Positions 9,218-16,165 of a stretch of 64,000 nt of DNA are shown piece by piece. Each line of letters begins with the position of its first letter. Within the stretch, counting starts at the first letter, position 1. The notes beneath the pieces were generated by a model, which was not told the DNA's origin, did no database searches, and was given only the letters and a program-made list of their open reading frames with translations. The translations under genes and the position numbers were made by a program. The stretch lies in NCBI RefSeq assembly GCF_000426865.1, contig NZ_AUGE01000007.1:1-64000 (forward strand), given 5' to 3'. Source of the DNA: Citrifermentans bremense R1 (lineage in GTDB: Bacteria > Desulfobacterota > Desulfuromonadia > Geobacterales > Geobacteraceae).

Positions 9218-10270
9218 CTAGGAGGAGGCCACTCCGGCCTCTTCGAAGGTCGCCATTTCGTTGAGGACCTTGACGCCCGCCTCGATGAGCCCCATGGCCA
9301 AAGCGGCGCCGGTCCCCTCGCCGAGGCGCAGCTGCAGGTCGAGTATCGGCTTGGCACCGATCCGCTGCAGCATCATCTGGTGGCCGATTTCGACGGAGTT
9401 GTGGGCGGCGAAGACGTACTCCCTGACGTTAGGGTGCATCTCGCAGGCGATAACCGCCCCCGCGGTGGAGATGAAGCCGTCCACGACGACCGGGATCCGG
9501 TTGGCGGCAGCACCCAGGACCAGCCCGGCGATGCCGGCGATCTCCAGCCCCCCCACCTTGGAGAGCACGTCCAGGGGGTCTTCCGGGTTGGGGCGGTTCA
9601 GGTCGAGGCCGGCCTGGATCACCTTGATCTTATGCTCCAGCGCCTGATCGCCGATGCCGGTACCGCGATGCGTCACCTCGCGCACGCTGCAGCCGGCGAG
9701 GGCCGCGATGATGGCGGAGGAGGGGCTGGTGTTGCCGATCCCCATCTCGCCGGTACCGACCATGGAGATACCCTCTGCCTTGGCCCGGTCCGCCAGCGCG
9801 ATCCCCACCTCGATCGCGGCCACCGCCTCCTCGCGCGTCATGGCGCTTCCCTTGGCAAAGTTGCGGGTCCCCTTGGCGATCTTCCTGATGATGAGTCCCT
9901 CGGTCGGCTCGAAATCGTAATCGACCCCGACATCGACCACCCGCACCTCGGCGCCTGTGTGGCGGGCGAGCACGTTGACCCCCGCGCCGCCGCGCAGGAA
10001 GTTGAGCACCATCTGCGGGGTCACTTCCTTCGGGTAGAGGGAGACCCCCTCCTCCACGATGCCGTGGTCGCCGGCAAAGGTGAAGATGACCTTCTTACCC
10101 ATTTTGGGGGAGAGGTCGCCGGTGATGGCGGCGAAGCGGCGCGCCATCTCCTCCAGGAGCCCGAGGGACCCCGGCGGCTTGGTCTTGTTGTCCAGCTTTG
10201 CCTGCGCCTTGGTCAAAAGCGCCTCGTCTACCGGCTGGATTTTTGCCAGCGTCGATTCCAGAAGTTCCAT
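9218..10270 (-). CDS. cobT: Nicotinate-nucleotide-benzimidazole phosphoribosyltransferase
   Basis: About 350 residues. CobT activates the benzimidazole lower ligand by phosphoribosyl transfer from nicotinate mononucleotide. Visible family motifs are K-P-P-G-S-L-G near residue 30, [16 protein letters not shown] and the C-terminal R-L-G-E-G-T-G-A-A with the catalytic Glu. I place the start at 10270, because GGAGGA lies just before that ATG; the ATG four codons earlier has no ribosome site. With the BzaF-like gene downstream, its substrate may be 5-hydroxybenzimidazole or a methylated derivative. Confidence 0.94.
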   Translation of the reverse strand: MELLESTLAKIQPVDEALLTKAQAKLDNKTKPPGSLGLLEEMARRFAAITGDLSPKMGKKVIFTFAGDHGIVEEGVSLYPKEVTPQMVLNFLRGGAGVNVLARHTGAEVRVVDVGVDYDFEPTEGLIIRKIAKGTRNFAKGSAMTREEAVAAIEVGIALADRAKAEGISMVGTGEMGIGNTSPSSAIIAALAGCSVREVTHRGTGIGDQALEHKIKVIQAGLDLNRPNPEDPLDVLSKVGGLEIAGIAGLVLGAAANRIPVVVDGFISTAGAVIACEMHPNVREYVFAAHNSVEIGHQMMLQRIGAKPILDLQLRLGEGTGAALAMGLIEAGVKVLNEMATFEEAGVASS

Positions 10271-10303
10271 GGTTTCCTCCATTGCAGTGAAAGTTTTGTT
10301 CTA

Positions 10304-10440
10304 AAACCGTTGGCAAGGAGAAATTCTGAAGACATCTGAGAAACCAACGGAGCGGAGAGAAACAAGCTGTGAGACTTTGATTCTCTCAGGCTGTTGCTTA
10401 TGCTCAGATTTTCTCAGATGTTCTCCTTGCTAAATGGTTT
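10304..10440. repeat. Nested inverted repeat between cobU and cobT
   Basis: Outer arms AAACCGTTGGCAAGGAGAA (10304-10322) and the near-complement of it at 10421-10440 bracket further pairing segments, ACATCTGAGAAA (10332-10343) with TTTTCTCAGATGT (10409-10421), and GAGAGAA (10356-10362) with TTCTCTC (10381-10387). The whole can fold into one long imperfect hairpin in the cobU-cobT messenger. It may be an intergenic mobile-type repeat or an mRNA stability element. There is no T tract marking it as a terminator. Confidence 0.6.
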
Positions 10441-10448
10441 CGTGTGCT

Positions 10449-10973
10449 CTACCCCTTCAGTTTCAGCGGCAGTCCCGCAAAGCAGACATGCACCTCGTCC
10501 GCCCGCGCCGCGATCAGTTCGTTCGCCTCGCCGGAGAGGTCGCGAAAGGTCCGCGAGAGCGGATGCTCCGGCACGATCCCCATCCCCACTTCGTTGGTGA
10601 CGATGATGAGCGGGGTCTGCAAGCCCTTGAAGCTCTCGGTGAAACGCTCCACCCGCGACAGCGCCTCTGCGGCCCCGCCGTCGCAACTAAACAGGAGATT
10701 CGAGAGCCAGAGTGTCACGCAGTCGAGGAGGATGACGCCGTAGCGGCCGTCGTTGGCGCGGATGGTCTCCTCCACCTGCAGCGGCTCCTCCAGGGTCTCC
10801 CACTCCTCGCCGCGGCGCCCCTGGTGCCGCGCGATGCGGTCGGCCATCTCCGCGTCCCCCGCCTCGGCGGTCGCCAGATAGCCTCGCAAAGCCGGGTACG
10901 AAAGGGCGAGCCCCTCGGCGAACCTGCTCTTGCCGCTGCGGCTCCCGCCGGTCACCAGAATCACTTTGGACAT
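10449..10973 (-). CDS. cobU: Adenosylcobinamide kinase / adenosylcobinamide-phosphate guanylyltransferase
   Basis: 174 residues. The enzyme phosphorylates adenosylcobinamide and then transfers GMP to give GDP-cobinamide. A P-loop G-G-S-R-S-G-K-S spans residues 9-16, and the guanylyl-accepting His lies in the A-R-H-Q-G-R-R region. First gene of the cobalamin operon. Its ATG (10971-10973) comes straight after the seven T residues of the riboswitch terminator, so its ribosome site (GGAAGGGGGG) lies inside the 3' arm of that terminator stem. Confidence 0.93.
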   Translation of the reverse strand: MSKVILVTGGSRSGKSRFAEGLALSYPALRGYLATAEAGDAEMADRIARHQGRRGEEWETLEEPLQVEETIRANDGRYGVILLDCVTLWLSNLLFSCDGGAAEALSRVERFTESFKGLQTPLIIVTNEVGMGIVPEHPLSRTFRDLSGEANELIAARADEVHVCFAGLPLKLKG

Positions 10974-11006
10974 AAAAAAACCCCCCTTCCGATGACGGAA
11001 GGCGGG
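10974..11006 (-). terminator. Riboswitch expression-platform terminator before cobU
   Basis: On the minus strand, CCTTCCG, a TCAT loop and CGGAAGG form a perfect seven-pair stem (plus coordinates 10985-11002), extended by CCC/GGG across one mismatch and followed by seven T residues (10980-10974). It lies between the cobalamin riboswitch and the cobU ATG. The 3' arm contains the only purine-rich ribosome site for cobU, so the stem can act on both transcription and translation. Confidence 0.87.
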
Positions 11007-11064
11007 TCAAAAATCGTCCTTTTGGATGCGATTCCGGCTTAGCCCCTCTGCCACGGAGGTTGCG

Positions 11065-11235
11065 ACAAGCTTTCATCCTGGCAGGTTTCCTGACTCACGG
11101 GTCATCTTACTCGCCGCGCCTTCCCGATCTTGTCAGTGGCGTAGTTGCGGCTTTCATAACCGTTCACAGTTGCGGGACAGCGAGGGATTTGCACCCTCTT
11201 CCCTTTTAACCCCTCCCGGGGCACCCGGATAGTTC
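11065..11235 (-). ncRNA. Cobalamin riboswitch (adenosylcobalamin-type)
   Basis: Read on the minus strand, the segment opens with GGTGCC and GGGTTAAAAGGGAA, passes through G-G-G-T-G-C-A-A-A-T-C-C-C and G-C-T-G-T-C-C-C-G-C-A-A-C-T-G, and closes with the B12 box AGTCAGGAAACCTGCC (plus 11080-11095). These are the conserved parts of the cobalamin aptamer in the right order. A terminator and cobU follow, so high cobalamin should shut down the ten-gene operon for nucleotide-loop assembly, lower-ligand synthesis and cobalt uptake. Outer boundaries are approximate. Confidence 0.95.
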
Positions 11236-11280
11236 TTTATTCGATTGCGGTCTGTTTACTATCAGAGCCGGCGGGGAAAG

Positions 11281-11925
11281 TCAATCATTAACCGGGGCGG
11301 ACGGCGCCGGATCGCCCGAAATTTCCGTAGTTTCCGCCGCCGCGGGGGAGAGCAGCGCGTCGATGCGGGCCCATACGGCGTCCTTTCCTTCCTTGGAAAG
11401 GGCGGAGAAGTAGTTCAGCTCCTCCTTCTTGAGCTGCATCTTCTCCATGATGACTGCGCTTTGCCGAGCGCGCTCGTTCTTGGACACCTTGTCGCACTTG
11501 GTGATCACGACGATCGGGGGGACCGAGAAGGCGCGCAGCCAGGCGAGCATCTGCAGGTCCTCTTCCGTCGGGGTCCTGCGGATGTCGAGGATCAGCACCA
11601 CCCCGCGCAGGTTGCGGCGTTTGGAGAGGTAGGTCTCCATCATGGGGCGCCACTCTTTCTTGACCGCCAGCGGAACCTTGGCGTAGCCGTAACCGGGCAG
11701 GTCCACCAGCATGAAATCGTCGTTCACCTGGAAGAAGTTGATCAGCTGCGTGCGGCCGGGGGTGGAACTGGTGCGGACGAGGTTCTTCCGGTTCACCAGC
11801 ACGTTGACCAGGGACGACTTCCCCACGTTGGAGCGCCCGGCAAAGGCGATCTCGGGGAGGTTACCCTCCGGGTAGTGGGCCGGTTTAGTGGCGCTTTTAA
11901 TAAACTCAGTTTGCTTTACGATCAA
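11281..11925 (-). CDS. engB: Ribosome-biogenesis GTPase EngB (YsxC)
   Basis: 214 residues. It is a TrmE-Era-Obg-like GTPase that acts in large ribosomal subunit assembly. G1 G-R-S-N-V-G-K-S is at residues 30-37, G2 lies in T-P-G-R-T-Q, G3 is D-L-P-G-Y-G and G4 is T-K-C-D. The apparent start is a TTG at 11925, with only a weak ribosome site before it; the next in-frame options would cut into the conserved N-terminus. A short Ala/Pro-rich tail follows the domain. It stands upstream of the riboswitch but has its own role, unrelated to B12. Confidence 0.92.
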   Translation of the reverse strand: MIVKQTEFIKSATKPAHYPEGNLPEIAFAGRSNVGKSSLVNVLVNRKNLVRTSSTPGRTQLINFFQVNDDFMLVDLPGYGYAKVPLAVKKEWRPMMETYLSKRRNLRGVVLILDIRRTPTEEDLQMLAWLRAFSVPPIVVITKCDKVSKNERARQSAVIMEKMQLKKEELNYFSALSKEGKDAVWARIDALLSPAAAETTEISGDPAPSAPVND

Positions 11926-11998
11926 TGAGAAGACCTATCCTTATTTTTCAGCGCAGTATAGCCCCCCGCGCCCCCCCTTTCAATCATTAAATCCCCGC

Positions 11999-12026
11999 TT
12001 GCCTTACGCTAACGTTTTGGTATATT
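11999..12026 (+). promoter_or_regulatory. Possible sigma-70 promoter for the HDOD gene
   Basis: TTGCCT (11999-12004), a 16-base spacer and TATATT (12021-12026) lie 44 bases before the ATG of the HDOD gene. The -35 matches four of six consensus bases and the -10 five of six. The surroundings are AT-rich compared with the flanking genes. Confidence 0.4.
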
Positions 12027-12069
12027 TTGAAACCTGACCTGCAACCGGCCAAGCGAGGACAACTCAGGC

Positions 12070-12921
12070 ATGAACAAAGAACTCGAAACAGCGATCATGA
12101 ACGCGGCGGACCTGCCGACCATTCCCATCGTCGCCATAAAGGTAATGCAACTGATCGAGAGCGAAAACGCGACGGCGGAAGAGCTGGCGAAGATCGTCTC
12201 GACCGACCCCGCCGTGGCCGCGCGGGTGCTCAAGATCTCCAACTCCTCCTTTTACGGCTGCCGCCGACAGATTCAGACCCTTTCCAGCGCCATCGTCATC
12301 CTCGGGTTCAGCACGCTCAGAAGCCTCGTGGTCGCAGCCTCGGTAAAGCAGGTCTACAAGCCTTACGGGCTCACCGAAAAGATGCTCTGGGAGCACTCCT
12401 TCGCCGCAGGCCTCGCCGCCAGAATCATCGCCAACCGCACCCGCATCGCCAACGAAGAGGAGGCGTTCCTGGCCGGGCTCTTCCACGATATCGGCAAGAT
12501 CATCATGAATACGCTGGACCGCAACAAATTCCAGGAAGTGATGCAGCACTGCTATAACGAGGGGATCTCCTTCGGACAGGCGGAACGGACCATCTATCCC
12601 TTCAGCCATGACGAGGTGGGAGCGTACGTGATAAAGAAATGGAACTTCCCGGAGGTTCTCACCAGCGCCATCCTATACCACCACACGCTGGAGTTCGACG
12701 AGTTCGAGGATCCGACCGTAGTGAACCTTACCGCCATCACAGCTTTGGCCGACCTTTTCTGCCTGAAGCTCGGTATCGGGATCAGGGAACCCGAGGAGGA
12801 TATAGATCTGGCGAGTTCGAAACCGGCGCAGCTGCTGAACATCGCCCCGGAGACTGTGCAGCAGCTACTGGAGACCTTCGACAAGGCGTTCCAGGATGAC
12901 AAGGCCCTGTTCGTCAGCTAG
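12070..12921 (+). CDS. HDOD-domain signalling protein
   Basis: 283 residues. The HDOD domain covers roughly residues 10-205, starting L-P-T-I-P. It contains D-P-A-V-A-A-R-V-L-K-I-S-N-S and the HD-like G-L-F-H-D-I-G-K. HDOD proteins are non-enzymatic or weakly enzymatic relatives of HD phosphohydrolases that act in signalling, often with c-di-GMP or chemotaxis. The remaining C-terminal part is helical and unassigned. No receiver or GGDEF domain is attached. The ATG at 12070 follows GAGGA. The partner is unknown. Confidence 0.85.
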   Translation: MNKELETAIMNAADLPTIPIVAIKVMQLIESENATAEELAKIVSTDPAVAARVLKISNSSFYGCRRQIQTLSSAIVILGFSTLRSLVVAASVKQVYKPYGLTEKMLWEHSFAAGLAARIIANRTRIANEEEAFLAGLFHDIGKIIMNTLDRNKFQEVMQHCYNEGISFGQAERTIYPFSHDEVGAYVIKKWNFPEVLTSAILYHHTLEFDEFEDPTVVNLTAITALADLFCLKLGIGIREPEEDIDLASSKPAQLLNIAPETVQQLLETFDKAFQDDKALFVS

Positions 12922-12923
12922 CT

Positions 12924-13121
12924 TCAGGAGTCGGGCCCGCCGTCCCCGCGGTCCGCTCCATCTTCCAGTGAACTGCGCCGCCTCGCTTCTTCTGAGATGC
13001 TGACGCTGTCCATCCGGTCCGGTTGGCGCGCCGGCCGTTCCCGCTTGCGCTGACGTTCCTGCCCACCCGCGTCCGGGTCGATCTTGATGGTGCCCGGAAT
13101 CCTGTCGACCGTGTAACTCAT
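12924..13121 (-). CDS. Small hydrophilic protein of unknown function
   Basis: 65 residues, very rich in Arg, Asp, Ser and Gly. The start at 13121 is chosen because GGGAGGT lies 8 bases before it; the frame extends further upstream without a ribosome site. A segment D-S-V-S-I-S-E-E-A-R-R resembles the short helix pattern seen in FlgM-like anti-sigma factors and in several flagellar-associated proteins, but the rest does not match FlgM, and this is only a hint. It converges on the HDOD gene with a 2-base gap. Confidence 0.5.
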   Translation of the reverse strand: MSYTVDRIPGTIKIDPDAGGQERQRKRERPARQPDRMDSVSISEEARRRSSLEDGADRGDGGPDS

Positions 13122-13317
13122 GAGCGCACCTCCCCCCGCCGCTGCCGGCCCTGACAAAGCCTTGCCGAACGGCATCTTAACAGCAACCAAACCCTAATGG
13201 AAGAGAATTAACCAAGTTTTTCATCCAGGCGTGCCGGTGTAGGACATTCCTCTTGCCCAGCTAGCGTGAGCGCAGTATACTTCCGAGCTTAGTGAAAACT
13301 CATACGGAAAGGATCTC

Positions 13318-14724
13318 ATGAAACTCAATACCAAGCTGGTGATGATCATGCTCACCATGCTTATCGTGGCGACGGCGATGCTCTTCGTCCTGAATCAGGT
13401 CAGCCAGAACGACCTGGTGGGGGAGATCCAGGAGAGTTCCACCGTGGTGTCGAAGGCCATTCAGCTCAGCGTGGAAGACCTGACCTCCGAGGTCGAATCA
13501 TCGCGCCTGACCGAGTACCTCCAGCAGGCGAAGAGCAAAGGGGTCAACGAGATCAACATCATCAACAACGAGGGGGAGATCATCAACTCCTCGGATCCCG
13601 CCCAAGTCGGTAAAAAACGCGAAATCAAAAAGCTGGAGAAGGGGCTGCGGGCCTCGCGCCGCGGCGGCGGCGGGGGATCGCTCAAGCCGTACGACCTGGT
13701 GGTGCCGGTCATCGTGGGCGACGAGCAGCTGGGTTACGTGCAGGTGAACCTCCTTCTCGACAACATACGCGACATCCAGCACGCCAACTTCGTCAGGCGC
13801 CTGGCTGCAACCACCATGGTGTTCCTGATGGGGATGATACTGATCATCTTCCTGGCGCGCCGCTACACCTCGCCGATACACCGGCTGGCTACAGGGGTGA
13901 AGCACGTCTCCGGGGGGGACCTGAGCGTCACCTTCCAGGGGGGGAGCGGCGACGAGATCGGGGAGCTTGCCGAGAACCTGAACGAGATGGTGGAGAAGCT
14001 AAAAGAAAAGGAACTGCTCGAAAAGAGGCTCTACGAGGCGGAGCACCTCTCCAAGGTGGGGCAGCTGGCCGCGGGGATCGCGCACGAGATCAGGAACCCG
14101 CTCAATTACATAAGCCTCGCCATCGACCACCTGAAGAGCGAATTCCTCCCCTCCTGCCCCGAAAAGGCCCAGGATCTGGAGTCGATCGCCAACAACATCA
14201 AGGAAGAGGTGCGCAAGGCGAACTACATGGTGCTCAACTTCATGAATTACGGCCGACCCTTGAAGCTGCGCCTGCAGCGGGTAAGCTACCCTGAACTTGT
14301 GGACAAGGCGATGCAACTCATGAAAGACCGGCTCGACGAAAGGGGAATCGAAGTGGTGCGGGAGATACCCGAGGACCTGCCGCCGATGCTGGCGGACCCG
14401 GAGCTGATGCGCAACTGCCTGTGCAACTTCATCAGCAACAGCACCCAGGCGATGCCGGAAGGGGGAAAGTTCACCATCGGCGCGAGCATCGCCCCCGAAA
14501 CCGGCGAGTTCCGCCTCACCTTCAGCGACGAGGGGACGGGGATCGAGGCGCAGGACCTGGAGAAGGTGTTTCAGCCCTACTTCACCACCAAGGAGGCCGG
14601 GATCGGCCTCGGGCTCGCCATCACCGAACGGATCGTGAGGGAGCACGGCGGCAGCATCGCGGTTCAAAGCACGAAAGGGGAAGGGACCACCTTCTCGGTC
14701 ACCCTCCCGGCGGCAACGGCGTAA
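13318..14724 (+). CDS. Membrane sensor histidine kinase
   Basis: 468 residues. A transmembrane helix at about residues 9-26 and another at about 163-180 enclose an extracytoplasmic sensor region. A HAMP domain follows (starting R-R-Y-T-S-P-I), then the dimerisation domain with phospho-accepting His256 in A-H-E-I-R-N-P-L, and then the ATPase domain with its N box around N-F-I-S-N-S-T-Q and G-x-G motif in G-I-G-L-G-L-A. Asp/Gly motif D-E-G-T-G-I is present. It is followed 50 bases later by the NtrC-type regulator, so the two form a two-component system. The signal is unknown. Confidence 0.92.
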   Translation: MKLNTKLVMIMLTMLIVATAMLFVLNQVSQNDLVGEIQESSTVVSKAIQLSVEDLTSEVESSRLTEYLQQAKSKGVNEINIINNEGEIINSSDPAQVGKKREIKKLEKGLRASRRGGGGGSLKPYDLVVPVIVGDEQLGYVQVNLLLDNIRDIQHANFVRRLAATTMVFLMGMILIIFLARRYTSPIHRLATGVKHVSGGDLSVTFQGGSGDEIGELAENLNEMVEKLKEKELLEKRLYEAEHLSKVGQLAAGIAHEIRNPLNYISLAIDHLKSEFLPSCPEKAQDLESIANNIKEEVRKANYMVLNFMNYGRPLKLRLQRVSYPELVDKAMQLMKDRLDERGIEVVREIPEDLPPMLADPELMRNCLCNFISNSTQAMPEGGKFTIGASIAPETGEFRLTFSDEGTGIEAQDLEKVFQPYFTTKEAGIGLGLAITERIVREHGGSIAVQSTKGEGTTFSVTLPAATA

Positions 14725-14774
14725 AGCACCGCCCCGCTCCCAGGGCACGGGAGCAAAAGGAGCAAGGAGTCGCA

Positions 14775-16142
14775 ATGATCGGCAGCATCCTGATAGTAGA
14801 CGACGAGAAGGGGCAGCGGGACATACTCACTGCCATACTCACCAAGATGGGGTACAAGATCCAGACCGCCTCGGGCGGTGAAGAGGCGCTGCAGCAACTG
14901 CAGCACGAAGAGTTCGACCTCCTCCTCACCGACCTCAAGATGCAGGGAATTTCAGGGATGGAGCTCATGGAGCGGGTGCTGGCCGACAACCCCTCCCAGT
15001 GCGTGGTGATGATGACCGCCCACGGCACCATCGACTCGGCCGTGGAGGCGATGAAGAAGGGGGCTTTCGACTACCTCGAAAAGCCCCTGGAGCGCGAGGA
15101 CCTGATCCTCACCGTGCAGCGGGCCTTCGAGCGGATCGGGCTTTTGAAGGAAAACAAGGCGCTGCACAAGAAGCTCGCCGAGACGAAAAGGCTTCCCAAC
15201 ATGATCGGGGAGCACCCGAAGATGCACGAGGTGGTCCGGATCATCAACAAGATAGCCCCCACCTCCACGACGGTCCTCATCTACGGCGAGTCGGGGACGG
15301 GGAAGGAACTGGTGGCGCGCGCCATCCACGACGGGAGCCCCCGCAGGGACAAGGCCTTTTTCGCCATCAACTGCGCGGCGATTCCCGACTCGCTGATGGA
15401 AAGCGAGCTCTTCGGGCACGAGAAGGGGGCCTTCACCGGCGCGGGGACGCGGGAGATCGGCCTTTTCGAGGCAGCCGAGGGGGGGACCGTCTTCCTCGAC
15501 GAGATCGGCGAGATGAACATCGCCATGCAGGCGAAGCTCTTGCGCGCCATACAGGAGAAGGAGATCCGCAGGGTCGGGGGGAAGGTGAACATCCCCGTCG
15601 ACGTCAGGATCATCTCCGCCACCAACAAGGACCTGGAGCAGGAGACCCGGCGCGGCAACTTCCGCGAGGACCTCTTCTACCGGCTCAACGTGATCAGGAT
15701 CCCCCTCCCTCCCCTGAGGGAGCGCGGCAACGACATCGTGACGCTGGCCGACTTCTTCCTGAAGAAGTACAGCGCCTCCTGCGGCATTCCCCTGAAAGGG
15801 ATCGCCAAACCGGCGCTGAAGATCCTGCTCGACTACAACTGGCCCGGCAACGTGCGGCAACTGGAATCGGTCATCGAGCGCGGCGTGCTCATGGCCGAGA
15901 GTGAGTACATCCAGCCCGAGGACCTGCCGGCCGAGGTGCACCACGAGGCCTCCCCCGCGGGGAGCCTCCCCTTCGACTTCCCGGCCGAGGGGATATCCAT
16001 CGACAACCTGGAACGGGACCTGATCGTCAAGGCGATGCAGAGAACCGACTGGGTCATCGCCAAAGCGGCACCACTACTCGGTATGAGCTACAAGACGCTG
16101 CAATACCGGTTGGAAAAATTCGGCATCGGCAAACCGGAGTAG
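14775..16142 (+). CDS. NtrC-family sigma-54-dependent response regulator
   Basis: 455 residues from the ATG at 14775, which has an AAGGAG site; a longer frame upstream is only a shadow of the kinase gene. The receiver domain has the acidic pair D9-D10 and phospho-Asp53 (L-T-D-L-K). The AAA+ domain has Walker A G-E-S-G-T-G-K-E, the sigma-54 loop G-A-F-T-G-A and Walker B-like G-T-V-F-L-D-E. The C-terminal Fis-type helix-turn-helix ends L-G-M-S-Y-K-T-L-Q-Y-R-L. It activates sigma-54 promoters after phosphorylation by the kinase upstream. Whether it acts on the nearby flagellar promoters is open. Confidence 0.93.
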   Translation: MIGSILIVDDEKGQRDILTAILTKMGYKIQTASGGEEALQQLQHEEFDLLLTDLKMQGISGMELMERVLADNPSQCVVMMTAHGTIDSAVEAMKKGAFDYLEKPLEREDLILTVQRAFERIGLLKENKALHKKLAETKRLPNMIGEHPKMHEVVRIINKIAPTSTTVLIYGESGTGKELVARAIHDGSPRRDKAFFAINCAAIPDSLMESELFGHEKGAFTGAGTREIGLFEAAEGGTVFLDEIGEMNIAMQAKLLRAIQEKEIRRVGGKVNIPVDVRIISATNKDLEQETRRGNFREDLFYRLNVIRIPLPPLRERGNDIVTLADFFLKKYSASCGIPLKGIAKPALKILLDYNWPGNVRQLESVIERGVLMAESEYIQPEDLPAEVHHEASPAGSLPFDFPAEGISIDNLERDLIVKAMQRTDWVIAKAAPLLGMSYKTLQYRLEKFGIGKPE

Positions 16143-16165
16143 CCTCAAGTAGCCAGGAGCGCGGT

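Noticed and set aside
12924-13121. flgM (anti-sigma-28) identity for the small Arg/Ser-rich protein
   Set aside because: Only the short S-I-S-E-E-A-R pattern is shared. The rest does not resemble FlgM, and no sigma-28 gene is near.
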